Assembly: GCF_025215495.1 (NCBI RefSeq)
Contig: NZ_CP104302.1
Coordinates: forward strand, 3,100,001-3,164,000
Length of the DNA: 64,000 nucleotides
Source: Mycolicibacterium brumae
GTDB taxonomy: Bacteria > Actinomycetota > Actinomycetes > Mycobacteriales > Mycobacteriaceae
Direction: 5' to 3'
Positions 37,058 to 46,579 of this stretch are shown here, in pieces (the stretch's first letter is position 1; every line of letters starts with the position of its first letter). A program made the position numbers and the translations under genes. The notes beneath the pieces are model-generated. The model had not been told where the DNA came from. It was given only the letters and a program-made list of their open reading frames with translations, and did no database searches.

Positions 37058-37567
37058 ATGTTGGATTCGGCGAAATCGTTCGTCGATGAGCACCGCGACA
37101 TCAGCAAATTGGTGTCCGAGGCCGAGCGGTTCTCGGTCCAGCTTCCGCTTCTCGGCAAGGTGGGGGTGCCCTCCCCGCGCCAGCTGGCGTTCTACGGAGT
37201 GCTGGGCGGACTGGCCGCGCTGCAGGTCATCGACTGGCCGGTGGCTGTCGCCGTCGGCGTCGGGCACCTGGTCACCACCCGCACGCTGACCCAGCGGGTG
37301 GAGGCCGCCGAGGCCGAGGTCGCGCACACCGAGGAGCTGCTGGAGCAGGTGCAGGCCGCGGTTGAGGAGCCCGTGACAGAGTCGGCCGCGAAGGTGGCGG
37401 CGACGAAGGCGCCGGCTGCGAAAGCTGCCGCGACGAAGGCGCCGGCCAAGAAGGCTGTCGCCAAGGCGCCCGCCAAGAAGGTAGCGGCGAAGAAGACGCC
37501 GGCCAAGAAGGCCGTCGCCAAGAAAACGCCGGCCAAGCCCGCGAAGGAAACCCCGACAACCGAGTAG
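37058..37567 (+). CDS. Membrane-associated protein with Lys/Ala-rich tail
   Basis: This 169-residue protein has a globular N-terminal part (MLDSAKSFVDEHRDISKLV), one hydrophobic hairpin about residues 48-72 (LAFYGVLGGLAAL, VAVAVGVGHLV), a short coiled coil (about 78-105) and a low-complexity tail (about 110-165) of AAKKAPAK-type repeats. Such tails occur in HbhA and histone-like proteins and bind polyanions (DNA or glycosaminoglycans). I choose the ATG at 37058 because GGAG lies 6 bases upstream; in-frame ATGs at 37013 and 37025 lack such a site. The tail codons (GCC/GCG AAG) are repetitive. Function unknown. Confidence 0.8.
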   Translation: MLDSAKSFVDEHRDISKLVSEAERFSVQLPLLGKVGVPSPRQLAFYGVLGGLAALQVIDWPVAVAVGVGHLVTTRTLTQRVEAAEAEVAHTEELLEQVQAAVEEPVTESAAKVAATKAPAAKAAATKAPAKKAVAKAPAKKVAAKKTPAKKAVAKKTPAKPAKETPTTE

Positions 37568-37605
37568 AGCCCAACCGGCGCCGCGCGGGTCGCCATGGTG
37601 GTCCA

Positions 37606-37625
37606 TGCGGAACGCCTGGGCGAAA
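37606..37625 (+). repeat. Direct repeat, left of the DUF559 gene
   Basis: TGCGGAACGCCTGGGCGAAA matches the copy at 38706-38725 in 19 of 20 positions. It is followed by a short dyad GGCGATCTATCGCC. Confidence 0.6.
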
Positions 37626-37771
37626 AATCGGCGATCTATCGCCATAGCGATCCACACGGAGCGGGCTGCACACGCGGCGTGGCACTCACCAGCCACCCCG
37701 ATCCCAGCAGCACCGCCGCCCCCAGCAGCACCACGGCCCCGGCCACGGCGCAGCCGTGAGAGGCCCTGCGG

Positions 37772-38635
37772 CTACATGGCCGAGCGATCCTCGACGCCGC
37801 TGCCCGACTGCGCAGCCCAGGCCTTCGCCAATCGCGCCAGAATGGCAGCGGTCCCGTCGCGGCAGGTGAACTGGAGAATGATCCAGCCCATCTCCCGCAT
37901 CGCGTCCACCCGCCGGATGTCGTAGGTCAGCTGCTCGATGTCGGTGTGGTGTTCGCCCTGGTACTCATAGCCGATCTTCCGATCGCGCCAACCCCCGTCG
38001 ACGTGTCCGATCTCCGCTCCGAAGTCGTCGTAGACAATGCACTGCGCCTCCGGCCACGGGTAGCCCGCCTTCAGGAACAGCAGCCGCAACCAGGTCTCCT
38101 TGCGGGATTGGGCGGCCCCGTCGACGAGCGCAATCGCCTTCCGCGCCCGCACGATCCCCTTGCGGCCGGCGTGCCGCGGCAGCGCCGCCAGCACATCTGC
38201 GCGGGTCCGCTTGGTCGCGCGAAGCAATGCGTCGATCGCCGGGATCGAGACTTTCGGTGGGAACCGGCAGGCCAGGTCGATCGCGGTGCGGATGGGGTTG
38301 GTGACGCGGATGCCGTCGATCAGCCAGATCTCGTCGTCGAGGACATCATCGCGCCACACCACGATCCCCCGCTCCGGACGGTGGTTTTCATCGATGACGC
38401 ACGCCGGTTGGTCCGAGTCGATCCATCGCGCCCCGTGCATCGCGGCAGCCGAGAACCCCGCCAACACCCCGCGCCGACGGGATCGCAGCCAGGCGGCCTT
38501 CGCGCGCAGCACCGGCGTCGGCTCCGTGCCGACCGTGACATAGACACCCCAGTGGATTGCCATGTACCGGGTTCGCAGCTGGTGGCGCGTAATCCCGGCG
38601 GCGAGCGCCTCCGATCCGACGAAAGGTTCCTCCAT
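37772..38635 (-). CDS. DUF559/AbiEi-type nuclease-fold protein
   Basis: This 287-residue protein is of a family common and multicopy in mycobacteria. The N-terminal part (about 1-90) resembles the AbiEi winged-helix region (GSEALAAGITRHQLR, WGVYVTVGTEPT). The C-terminal DUF559 domain, related to Vsr/PD-(D/E)XK nucleases, has AEIGHVDGGWRDRKIGYEYQG near residue 210, where Asp and the Glu of YEYQGEHH may bind metal. Annotations range from type IV antitoxin to endonuclease, and I cannot decide. No toxin partner is adjacent. It lies alone between direct repeats, which hints at mobility. Confidence 0.78.
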   Translation of the reverse strand: MEEPFVGSEALAAGITRHQLRTRYMAIHWGVYVTVGTEPTPVLRAKAAWLRSRRRGVLAGFSAAAMHGARWIDSDQPACVIDENHRPERGIVVWRDDVLDDEIWLIDGIRVTNPIRTAIDLACRFPPKVSIPAIDALLRATKRTRADVLAALPRHAGRKGIVRARKAIALVDGAAQSRKETWLRLLFLKAGYPWPEAQCIVYDDFGAEIGHVDGGWRDRKIGYEYQGEHHTDIEQLTYDIRRVDAMREMGWIILQFTCRDGTAAILARLAKAWAAQSGSGVEDRSAM

Positions 38636-38705
38636 GGGCGGAGTCTTCGCGGAGCCGCCGACGATCGCACTTCAGGATTCCGCCGGGTTGTGCACAACCG
38701 CGCCG

Positions 38706-38725
38706 TGCGGATCGCCTGGGCGAAA
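38706..38725 (+). repeat. Direct repeat, right of the DUF559 gene, overlapping a hairpin
   Basis: TGCGGATCGCCTGGGCGAAA is the second copy of the repeat at 37606-37625. Its right part forms a perfect 7-bp hairpin at 38716-38735 (CTGGGCG, AAATAA, CGCCCAG). Confidence 0.6.
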
Positions 38726-38814
38726 TAACGCCCAGAAATCGCCAACGGCTTCCGCGTGGAACAACTTGGCGACGCGGTGTGATCAGTGTCGGACTCCGTT
38801 GGCACGATGGTTCC

Positions 38815-41800
38815 ATGACCGGTCCGCGCGATTCGCTGTCGCGCTTCTCACCGCTGACCCGGGAGTGGTTCACCGCCGCCTTCCCCGGGCCGACGCCCGC
38901 CCAGGAGCAGGCCTGGGCGGCGATCGCCGACGGGGACAACACCATGGTCATCGCGCCGACCGGATCCGGCAAGACCCTGGCGGCGTTCCTGTGGGCCATC
39001 GACGAACTCGCGCGGGAGAAGGCGGCCGCGGCCGACCCGGGCACGCCGAAGACCCGCGTGCTCTACATCTCCCCGCTCAAGGCGTTGGCCGTCGACGTGG
39101 AGCGCAACCTGCGCACCCCGCTGGCCGGGATCACCCGAACCGCCGAGCGCCACGGGCTCACCGCGCCGGACATCACGGTGGGGGTGCGTTCCGGGGACAC
39201 GCCACCGCACCGGCGTCGCGAGCTGATCACTCGGCCGCCGGACATCCTGATCACCACCCCAGAGTCGCTGTTCCTGATGCTCACCTCCGCGGCCCGCTCC
39301 ACCCTCACCGAGGTGGAAAGCGTCATCGTCGACGAGGTGCACGCGGTGGCCGGAACCAAACGCGGCGCACACCTGGCGGTGTCGCTGGAACGCCTGGACG
39401 CCATGCTCACGCGGCCCGCCCAGCGCATCGGGCTGTCTGCCACGGTCCGACCGCCCGAGGAGGTGGCCCGGTTCCTGTCCGGGGCCCGCCCGGCGCGCAT
39501 CGTGGCTCCACCGGCCGCCAAGACCTTCGACCTCGACGTGGTGGTCCCGGTGCCGGACATGGCCAACCTGGACGCGGGCTCACTGTGGCCGGATGTCGAG
39601 GAGCGCATCGTCGACCTGATCGAGGCGAACAATTCCACCATCGTGTTCGCCAACTCGCGGCGGCTGGCGGAGCGATTGACCTCCCGGATCAACGAGATCC
39701 ACGCCGAGCGCGCCGGTGTCCAGCTCGGCGCCCACAATCCGATGGTGGCCGGCGGCGCTCCGGCGCAACTCTTGGGCAGCGGCCAGACCTACGGCGCCGA
39801 TCCCGTGCTGGCACGGACGCATCACGGCTCGGTGTCCAAGGAAACCCGGGCCGAGGTCGAGGAAGCTCTCAAGAGCGGGACACTGCGCGCGGTGGTGGCC
39901 ACCTCCAGCCTGGAGCTCGGAATCGACATGGGCGCAGTCGATCTGGTGATCCAGGTGGAGTCCCCGCCGTCGGTGGCCAGCGGCTTGCAGCGCATCGGTC
40001 GGGCCGGGCATCAGGTCGGCGAGGTCAGCCGAGGCATACTCTTCCCCAAGTTCCGCAACGATCTGATCGGTTGCGCGGTGACGGTCACCCGGATGCGCGC
40101 GGGTCAGATCGAGACGCTCAAGGTCCCGGCCAATCCGCTGGACGTGCTGGCCCAGCACACCGTCGCGGCGTGCGCGCTGGAGCCGATCAGCGCCGACGAG
40201 TGGTTCGACACGGTGCGCCGCAGCGCCCCGTTCGCGGCGTTGCCGCGCAGCGCGTTCGAGGCGACGCTGGACCTGTTGAGCGGCAAGTATCCGTCGACCG
40301 ATTTCGCCGAGCTGCGGCCTCGGCTGGTCTACGACCGCGATGCCGGCACGTTGACCGGTCGGCCCGGCGCGCAACGGCTGGCGGTGACCTCCGGCGGCGC
40401 CATCCCGGACCGCGGGATGTTCACCGTGTATCTGGCCTCGGACACCGAAAAGCCTTCCCGGGTGGGCGAACTCGACGAGGAGATGGTCTACGAGTCCCGA
40501 CCGGGTGACGTCATCTCACTCGGCGCGACGAGCTGGCGGATCTCCGAGATCACCCACGACCGGGTGCTGGTGATCCCCGCGCCCGGTCAGCCGGCCCGGT
40601 TGCCCTTCTGGCGTGGCGACAACGTCGGGCGCCCCGCCGAATTGGGGGCGGCGATCGGCGCGTTCATCACCGAGATGGCCGCCCTCGATGACGACGAATT
40701 CCGGTCACGGTGCGCCGCAATCGGTTTCGACGATTACGCGACCGACAATCTGCGTCGGCTGCTCGACGAGCAGCGTGCCGCCACCGGGGTGCTGCCCGGG
40801 GACCGACAGCTGGTGGTGGAGCGCTTCCGCGACGAACTCGGCGACTGGCGGATCATCCTGCACTCGCCCTACGGACTGGGGGTGCACGGTCCGCTCGCGT
40901 TGGCGGTCGGGGCGAGGATCTTCCAGCGGTACGGCATCGAGGAGAAGCCGACCGCCTCCGACGACGGGATCATCGTGCGGTTGCCGGCCGCCCCGCCGGA
41001 TGTCGACGCCAACCCGCCCGGCGCGGAGATCTTCGTCTTCGAGCCCGACGAGATCGAGGAGCTGGTCACCGCGCAGGTCGGCGGGTCGGCGCTGTTCGCG
41101 TCCCGGTTCCGGGAGTGCGCGGCCCGCGCGCTGCTGCTGCCGCGCCGCGACCCGGGCAAGCGTTCCCCGCTGTGGCATCAGCGCCAGCGCGCCGCCCAAT
41201 TGCTGGATGTGGCGCGGCGCTACCCGGATTTCCCGATCGTGCTGGAAACGGTCCGGGAATGCCTGCAGGACGTCTACGACGTGCCGGCGTTGACACAGCT
41301 GATGGCGATGATCGCCGGCCGGGGCGTGCGGGTCACCGAGGTGCGCACCGAAACGCCGTCGCCGTTCGCGGCGGCGCTGCTGTTCGGCTACGTCGGGGCG
41401 TTCATGTACGAGGGCGACAGCCCGCTGGCAGAACGCCGCGCCGCGGCGCTGTCGCTGGACACCACGCTGCTGGCCGAGTTGCTCGGCCGGGTGGAGCTGC
41501 GGGAGCTGCTGGATCCGGACGTGGTGATGGCCACCGCTCGCGCGCTGGGGCGCCTGACACCGGAGCGTCAGGCGCGCGACGCCGAGGGGGTGGCAGACCT
41601 GCTGCGGGTGCTGGGACCGCTGACCACCGCCGAGATCGCCGAACGCTGCGCCGCGCCCGACGAGGCCCCCGACCAGCTCGAGCAGTTGCGCTCGGCCCGA
41701 CGGGTGCTGCCGGTGTCCTATGCCGGGCAGAGCTGGTGGGCGGCGGTCGAGGACATCGGCCGGCTGCGCGACGGCGTGGGCGTGCCGGTCCCGCCCGGGG

Positions 41801-43353
41801 TGCCGGCGGCGTTCACCGAACCCGTGGCCGACCCGCTCGCCGACCTGCTGGGCCGCTACGCCCGCAGCCACGGCCCGTTCTCCACCGCGGAGGCCGCCGC
41901 CCGCTTCGGTCTGGGCCTGCGGATCGCCGGCGATGTGCTGAGCCGGCTGGCCGCCGATCACCGGCTCATCCGCGGTGAGTTCACCGACAGCCCAACCGAT
42001 TTCCCGGGCGCCGAGCAGTGGTGCGACGCCGGAGTGCTGCGGGTGCTTCGCCGGCGGTCGCTAGCTGCGCTGCGGGCGCAGATCGAACCGGTCAGCACCG
42101 CCGCCTACGCCCGGTTCCTGCCGTCCTGGCAGCAGCTCGGCACCGCCGACGGCCCCGATGGGTTGCTGTCGGTGATCGAGCAGCTGGCCGGGGCGCCGCT
42201 GGCCGCCTCCACGGTGGAGCCACTGATTTTCGGGCAGCGGGTGCGGGACTACTCCCCCGCCCTGCTCGATGAGTTGTTGGCCTCCGGCGAGGTGCTCTGG
42301 TCCGGCGCGGGCGCCCTGCCCGGCGGCGACGGCTGGGTGTGCTTCCACCTGGCCGACACCGCCGCTCTGACGCTGCCCCCACCCGAGGAGCTGGAGCTCA
42401 CCGAGACCCACCGCGAGCTCCTGGACGCGCTGTCCGGGGGCGGGGCGTACTTCTTCCGCCAGCTCGCCGGGGCCAATGAGTCCGAGGCCAAAGACGCGCT
42501 GTGGCAACTCATCTGGTCCGGGCGCGTCACCGGGGACACCTTCGCTCCGATGCGGGCCCGGCTGGGCGGCTCCGGGCGCCAGCCCCGCGCCGCGGCGGCC
42601 CGGGCACGCCGCCGGCCGCCGCGGCCGGGCCGCTTCGGTCTGGCGGCGCCGGCGGCGCGCGGCGTCGACGCCACGGTGGCCGGTCGCTGGTCGCTGCTGC
42701 CCGAACCGGAACCGGATCCCACCGTTCGCGCCCAGTTTCAGGCCGATCTGCTGCTGGCCCGACACGGCGTGCTGACCCGCGGCGCCGTCGCCGCCGAGGA
42801 CATCCCGGGTGGTTTCGCCCTGCTGTACAAGGTGCTGTCCGCCGCCGAGGAGGCCGGCCGCTGCCAGCGCGGCTATTTCGTGGAATCCCTTGGTGGGGCG
42901 CAGTTCTCGTCGGCGTCGACGGTGGACCGGCTGCGTGGTTTCGCCGACCCGCTGCAGGAGCCCTCCGGTCCGCCAGAAGGACTCGCGCTGGCCGCGACCG
43001 ATCCGGCCAATCCGTATGGCGCGGCGTTGAGTTGGCCAGCGCGCGCCGACACCGAGGGGTCGCACCGGCCGGGCCGCCGGGCCGGCGCGCTGGTGGTGCT
43101 GACCGACGGGGAACTGACCTGGTTCGTCGAGCGCGGCGGCAAGTCGCTGCTGAGCTTCACCGACGACGAGGGACGGTTGGCCGCCGCCGCGGCGGCGCTG
43201 GCCGCGCTGGTGGCCGACGGGCGGGTCGCCGGACTGTTGGCGGAGCGCGTCGACGGGTCGCCCGCGCTGGATCCGCGCGCGGGCGGCTCGGCGGCGGCGC
43301 TGGTGTCGGCCGGGTTCGCGCGCACCCCGCGTGGCCTGCGGTTGCGGCGGTGA
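38815..43353 (+). CDS. lhr: ATP-dependent 3'-5' helicase Lhr
   Basis: This protein of about 1512 residues is the full-length Lhr superfamily 2 helicase, which unwinds RNA:DNA hybrids with 3'-5' polarity and is induced by DNA damage in mycobacteria. Motif I APTGSGKT is at residues 47-54, motif II DEVH at 173-176, SATVRPPEE near 215 and the motif VI block LQRIGRAGHQ near 402. The Lhr-core winged-helix and beta-barrel domains follow, and the long C-terminal domain (after about residue 860) has tandem winged helices. The upstream ATG at 38779 is possible, but the ATG at 38815 matches Mtb Lhr length. nei follows by 3 bases, which suggests a repair operon. Confidence 0.96.
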   Translation: MTGPRDSLSRFSPLTREWFTAAFPGPTPAQEQAWAAIADGDNTMVIAPTGSGKTLAAFLWAIDELAREKAAAADPGTPKTRVLYISPLKALAVDVERNLRTPLAGITRTAERHGLTAPDITVGVRSGDTPPHRRRELITRPPDILITTPESLFLMLTSAARSTLTEVESVIVDEVHAVAGTKRGAHLAVSLERLDAMLTRPAQRIGLSATVRPPEEVARFLSGARPARIVAPPAAKTFDLDVVVPVPDMANLDAGSLWPDVEERIVDLIEANNSTIVFANSRRLAERLTSRINEIHAERAGVQLGAHNPMVAGGAPAQLLGSGQTYGADPVLARTHHGSVSKETRAEVEEALKSGTLRAVVATSSLELGIDMGAVDLVIQVESPPSVASGLQRIGRAGHQVGEVSRGILFPKFRNDLIGCAVTVTRMRAGQIETLKVPANPLDVLAQHTVAACALEPISADEWFDTVRRSAPFAALPRSAFEATLDLLSGKYPSTDFAELRPRLVYDRDAGTLTGRPGAQRLAVTSGGAIPDRGMFTVYLASDTEKPSRVGELDEEMVYESRPGDVISLGATSWRISEITHDRVLVIPAPGQPARLPFWRGDNVGRPAELGAAIGAFITEMAALDDDEFRSRCAAIGFDDYATDNLRRLLDEQRAATGVLPGDRQLVVERFRDELGDWRIILHSPYGLGVHGPLALAVGARIFQRYGIEEKPTASDDGIIVRLPAAPPDVDANPPGAEIFVFEPDEIEELVTAQVGGSALFASRFRECAARALLLPRRDPGKRSPLWHQRQRAAQLLDVARRYPDFPIVLETVRECLQDVYDVPALTQLMAMIAGRGVRVTEVRTETPSPFAAALLFGYVGAFMYEGDSPLAERRAAALSLDTTLLAELLGRVELRELLDPDVVMATARALGRLTPERQARDAEGVADLLRVLGPLTTAEIAERCAAPDEAPDQLEQLRSARRVLPVSYAGQSWWAAVEDIGRLRDGVGVPVPPGVPAAFTEPVADPLADLLGRYARSHGPFSTAEAAARFGLGLRIAGDVLSRLAADHRLIRGEFTDSPTDFPGAEQWCDAGVLRVLRRRSLAALRAQIEPVSTAAYARFLPSWQQLGTADGPDGLLSVIEQLAGAPLAASTVEPLIFGQRVRDYSPALLDELLASGEVLWSGAGALPGGDGWVCFHLADTAALTLPPPEELELTETHRELLDALSGGGAYFFRQLAGANESEAKDALWQLIWSGRVTGDTFAPMRARLGGSGRQPRAAAARARRRPPRPGRFGLAAPAARGVDATVAGRWSLLPEPEPDPTVRAQFQADLLLARHGVLTRGAVAAEDIPGGFALLYKVLSAAEEAGRCQRGYFVESLGGAQFSSASTVDRLRGFADPLQEPSGPPEGLALAATDPANPYGAALSWPARADTEGSHRPGRRAGALVVLTDGELTWFVERGGKSLLSFTDDEGRLAAAAAALAALVADGRVAGLLAERVDGSPALDPRAGGSAAALVSAGFARTPRGLRLRR

Positions 43354-43356
43354 CCG

Positions 43357-44109
43357 ATGCCCGAGGGTGACACCGTCTGGCGGACCGCACGCGCGCTGCA
43401 CGACGCGCTGGCCGGCAAGGCGCTGACCCGCTGCGACATTAGGGTGCCGCGCTTCGCCACCGTGGACCTGACCGGGGAAACCGTCGACGAGGTGATCTGC
43501 CGCGGGAAGCATTTGTTCATCCGGACCGGCGCGGCGAGCATCCACTCGCACCTGTCGATGGAGGGCGCGTGGCGAATCGGCCACGCGCGGGTGGCCGAGC
43601 ATCGCATCCGCGCGCTGCTGTGCGCCGGTGACGTTCGGGCCGCCGGGGTGGACCTCGGGCTGCTGGAGGTGCTCAAACGTTCCGAGGAGATGTCGGCGGT
43701 GGCTCACCTGGGTCCGGATTTGCTGGGCCCGGACTGGGATCCGGAGCTCGCGGCGGCGAATCTGGCCGCCGAGCCGGACCGGGCCTTGGCGCCGGCGCTG
43801 CTGGACCAACGCAACCTGGCCGGCGTCGGCAATGTGTACGCCAACGAGTTGTGTTTCATCGCCGGTGTCGCGCCGGACTCCCCGGTGGGCTCGGTGGCCG
43901 ACCCCGCTCGGCTGGTGCGGCGCGCTCACCAGATGTTGACGGCCAACCTGTCTCGCGCCCAGCGGGTGACCACCGGGGACACCCGGCGAGGTCGCGAGCT
44001 ATGGGTGTACGGGCGGGCCGGGCGAGACTGCCGTCGCTGCGGGACCGCCATTGTCACCGCGACCGTCGGGCAGCGGGTGAGCTTCTGGTGCCCGTCCTGC
44101 CAGCGCTGA
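43357..44109 (+). CDS. nei: Endonuclease VIII-type DNA glycosylase Nei1
   Basis: This 250-residue base-excision enzyme removes oxidised pyrimidines and cleaves the abasic site. The catalytic N-terminus is MPEGDTVW (Pro2 nucleophile, Glu3). RGKHLFIR near residue 49 and the H2TH helix region [18 protein letters not shown] near 148 follow. A C-terminal zinc finger has CRRCG and CPSCQ. It is 3 bases from lhr and followed by a strong hairpin terminator. Confidence 0.95.
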   Translation: MPEGDTVWRTARALHDALAGKALTRCDIRVPRFATVDLTGETVDEVICRGKHLFIRTGAASIHSHLSMEGAWRIGHARVAEHRIRALLCAGDVRAAGVDLGLLEVLKRSEEMSAVAHLGPDLLGPDWDPELAAANLAAEPDRALAPALLDQRNLAGVGNVYANELCFIAGVAPDSPVGSVADPARLVRRAHQMLTANLSRAQRVTTGDTRRGRELWVYGRAGRDCRRCGTAIVTATVGQRVSFWCPSCQR

Positions 44110-44124
44110 GGCCGGGAACGCAGA

Positions 44125-44150
44125 ACGCCCCGCCGGTGAGGGCGGGGCGT
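44125..44150. terminator. 10-bp hairpin between nei and the desaturase gene
   Basis: ACGCCCCGCC (44125-44134) pairs perfectly with GGCGGGGCGT (44141-44150) over a 6-base loop. It lies between convergent stops and could act in both directions; only short T-runs follow (CCTGGGTT). Confidence 0.7.
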
Positions 44151-44165
44151 CCTGGGTTGTGATGG

Positions 44166-45455
44166 CTAGCCGATGGCCTTCACCTTGTACGGCTTGACGT
44201 AGGGCTCGCCCGGCACGTGGACGATCTGGCCGGCTTCCTCGGCCGCCTTCTTGGCCAGGTACTCGGCGCGGATCTGCTTCTTGTCGACCTTCGGCTTGCG
44301 CTCGCCGACGCCGCCGAGGCCCGGGGGCAGGGCCAGCTTGCAGATCTTCTTCACCACCGAGCCGAACTGCTTGTGGATCGGGCCGGTGTTGTAGGGGATG
44401 CCGTAGCGGTCGCAGATGTCCTTGACCTCGACGGAGATCGACTCGTACCGGTGCGCCGGCAGATCCGGGAACAGGTGGTGCTCGATCTGGAACGACAGGT
44501 TGCCGCTGAAGATGTGGAACCACTTGCCGCCGGAGATGTTCGCCGAGCCCAGCACCTGGCGGAAGTACCACTGGCCGCGGGTCTCGTTGCGGGCCTCTTC
44601 GATGGAGAACTCGCTGGTGCCCTCGGGGAAGTGCCCGCAGAAGATGATGGTGTAGGACCACACGTTGCGGATCAGGTTGGCCAGGCCGTTGCCGAGGAAC
44701 ACCAGCGGCGCGAACGGGCTGGCCAGCAGCGGGAAGGCGACGTAGTCCTTGAGGGTCTGGCGTCCGACCTTGCCCCAGATCTCGCGAATGACTTCCTTCT
44801 TCTCCTTGAAGGGGAATTCACCGTCGCGGACCCGCTCGGTCTCCAGCTCGTGCAGGGCCACGCCGTACTGGAACAGCACCATCAGCAGGAACGCGTAGAG
44901 CGGGTTGCCGAGGTAGTACTTCTGCCACGGCTGGTCCGGGCTCATCCGCAGGATGCCGTAGCCGATGTCACGGTCCAGGTCGACGACGTTGGTGTAGGTG
45001 TGGTGCATGTAGTTGTGGGTGTAGCGCCACTGCTCGGCGGGGCAGGCGTTGTCCCACTCGAAGACCTGGCCGCGCAGGGCCGGGTCGCCCATCCAGTCGT
45101 ACTGGCCGTGCATGACGTTGTGGCCGATCTCCATGTTGTCGAGGATCTTGGCCGCGCCCAGCATGCCGGCGCCCACCAGCCAGAACGGCGGGATGATGGA
45201 CAGGAACAGCGCCGCGCGTCCGCCAACCTCCAGCTTGCGCTGCAGCTTCATGATGTTGCGGATGTACTCGGCGTCCTTCTCGCCCAGATCGCCCAGCACC
45301 CGCTCGCGGATGGCGTCCAGCTCGCGGCCGAACTCCTCCATCTGGGTGCGCGTCATCCGGACGGTGACGTCGCCAACCTGCTTCTCGAAGACCTCTTCGG
45401 GCACGAGAACCTCGGCGGTGTCGTCAATGTGGATCGGTTCTGCAAGGGCAGTCAT
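44166..45455 (-). CDS. desA3: Membrane acyl-CoA/fatty-acid desaturase (DesA3-like)
   Basis: This 429-residue di-iron desaturase inserts a cis double bond in acyl-CoA. Three histidine boxes are visible: GHNVMH near residue 110, THNYMHH near 148 and QIEHHLFPDLP near 318. Hydrophobic spans about 80-105 and 220-250 anchor it in the membrane. DesA3 of Mtb (Rv3229c) makes oleate from stearoyl-CoA with electrons from Rv3230c, whose homologue is encoded directly upstream. I start at the ATG at 45455 with AAAGGA upstream. Longer frames run into the reductase gene and are artefacts. Confidence 0.95.
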   Translation of the reverse strand: MTALAEPIHIDDTAEVLVPEEVFEKQVGDVTVRMTRTQMEEFGRELDAIRERVLGDLGEKDAEYIRNIMKLQRKLEVGGRAALFLSIIPPFWLVGAGMLGAAKILDNMEIGHNVMHGQYDWMGDPALRGQVFEWDNACPAEQWRYTHNYMHHTYTNVVDLDRDIGYGILRMSPDQPWQKYYLGNPLYAFLLMVLFQYGVALHELETERVRDGEFPFKEKKEVIREIWGKVGRQTLKDYVAFPLLASPFAPLVFLGNGLANLIRNVWSYTIIFCGHFPEGTSEFSIEEARNETRGQWYFRQVLGSANISGGKWFHIFSGNLSFQIEHHLFPDLPAHRYESISVEVKDICDRYGIPYNTGPIHKQFGSVVKKICKLALPPGLGGVGERKPKVDKKQIRAEYLAKKAAEEAGQIVHVPGEPYVKPYKVKAIG

Positions 45456-45496
45456 CTCACGAAATCCTTTCGGGGAGTTTGTTCGGGGGGGGGCGG

Positions 45497-46579
45497 TTAG
45501 AGCTCGACGTCGACGTCGCCGCAGGGCACGGTGACGCAGATCTGGATTTCTTCGGCTTCGGCGTTGGAGACGGCGCCGGTGTTCAGGTTCTTCACCACGC
45601 CGCGGGACTTGAGCTTGGTGCAGCCGTGGCAGATGCCCATCCGGCAGCCGAACTCGGGCTTGAGACCGGCGGCCTCGGCCTGCTCCAGCAGGGTCTTGCC
45701 GTCGTCCTCGACGAAGACGTCGCTGTCGACGAAGGACACCAGTCCGCCGGAGGCTTCGCCCGGGGTGAAGCTCGGGGGCACGAAGCTCTCCGAGCGCGCC
45801 TCCGGGTGCACCTCGCGGACCGCATTGACCAGGGCGCCCGGGCCGCAGACGTAGACCGCCTCCGGGTGCGCCATCGCGGTGGCGAGGTGGTCGGCGTTGA
45901 CGTGGCCGACGAGGTCGCCGTCGTCGGAGCGGGTGAACCCGAACAGCACGGTGGCGGCGCCGGCTGCGGCGACCGCCCGCAGCTCCTGGGCGTAGGCCAG
46001 TTCGTCGCCGGTGCGGGCGTAGTGCACGAAGGCGACCTCGCCGGTGTGGCCATTGGCGCGCAGGGTGCGCAGCATGGCGATCATCGGGGTGATGCCGCTG
46101 CCGCCGGAGACCAGCAGGATGCGACGGGCGGCGGGGTCCAGGACAAAGTCGCCGGCCGGGGCGCCGATGCCGAGCACCATGCCGGGGCGGGCGTTCTTGT
46201 ACAGGTGGGTGGAGACCAGGCCGCCGTCGTGCAGGCCGACGGTCAGCTCGATGGTCGCGGTGTCGCCTTCGGCGTTGACCGGCGAGTAGCAGCGGCTGTG
46301 CCGGCGACCGTCGATCTCGACCGAGACGTTGACGTGCTGGCCGGCCCGAAATTTGGAGAACAGCTGTTCTCCGAGTCCGTTGGGGGTCAGGGTCAGGGTG
46401 ACGCTGCGCGGGGTCTGCCAGCGCACGGCGGTGATGGTCGCGCGACCTTCCTTGTGGGTCCAAGCGGGGTCGACGACCTCAGTGAAGCTGTCCACGCCTT
46501 GCGGCCAGGTCAGCACCTTCATCAGGGAAGACTCCAGGACGCGCTCCCGGAGGCGGGGGCTAAGCATTTCGGTGAACAT
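45497..46579 (-). CDS. Desaturase NADPH oxidoreductase with 2Fe-2S domain (Rv3230c-like)
   Basis: This 360-residue flavoprotein passes electrons from NAD(P)H to the desaturase. A flavin/NAD-binding domain comes first: RHSRCYSPVN near residue 95 binds FAD and LLVSGGSGITPM near 158 binds the nicotinamide nucleotide. A C-terminal plant-type ferredoxin domain follows with CRMGICHGC and a later Cys (ICVTVPCG) near 350. The frame opens at 46615, but I choose the ATG at 46579, which lies at the end of a DesT-like operator and 6 bases after a CATTGT hexamer. It is 41 bases ahead of desA3, an operon. Confidence 0.92.
   Translation of the reverse strand: MFTEMLSPRLRERVLESSLMKVLTWPQGVDSFTEVVDPAWTHKEGRATITAVRWQTPRSVTLTLTPNGLGEQLFSKFRAGQHVNVSVEIDGRRHSRCYSPVNAEGDTATIELTVGLHDGGLVSTHLYKNARPGMVLGIGAPAGDFVLDPAARRILLVSGGSGITPMIAMLRTLRANGHTGEVAFVHYARTGDELAYAQELRAVAAAGAATVLFGFTRSDDGDLVGHVNADHLATAMAHPEAVYVCGPGALVNAVREVHPEARSESFVPPSFTPGEASGGLVSFVDSDVFVEDDGKTLLEQAEAAGLKPEFGCRMGICHGCTKLKSRGVVKNLNTGAVSNAEAEEIQICVTVPCGDVDVEL

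Noticed and set aside
37385..37560. Short repeats in the Lys/Ala tail considered as a CRISPR-like or tandem DNA repeat
   Set aside because: The units are codon-level AAK/APAKK repeats inside a reading frame, with no spacers.
42061..43929. 622-codon minus-strand open frame across the end of lhr and nei
   Set aside because: Lhr and Nei carry catalytic motifs on the plus strand; the antisense translation has none.
44166..46463. Apparent 765-residue desaturase with a long N-terminal extension
   Set aside because: The extra part is the out-of-frame reading of the reductase gene, and the ATG at 45455 has a ribosome-binding site and normal length.
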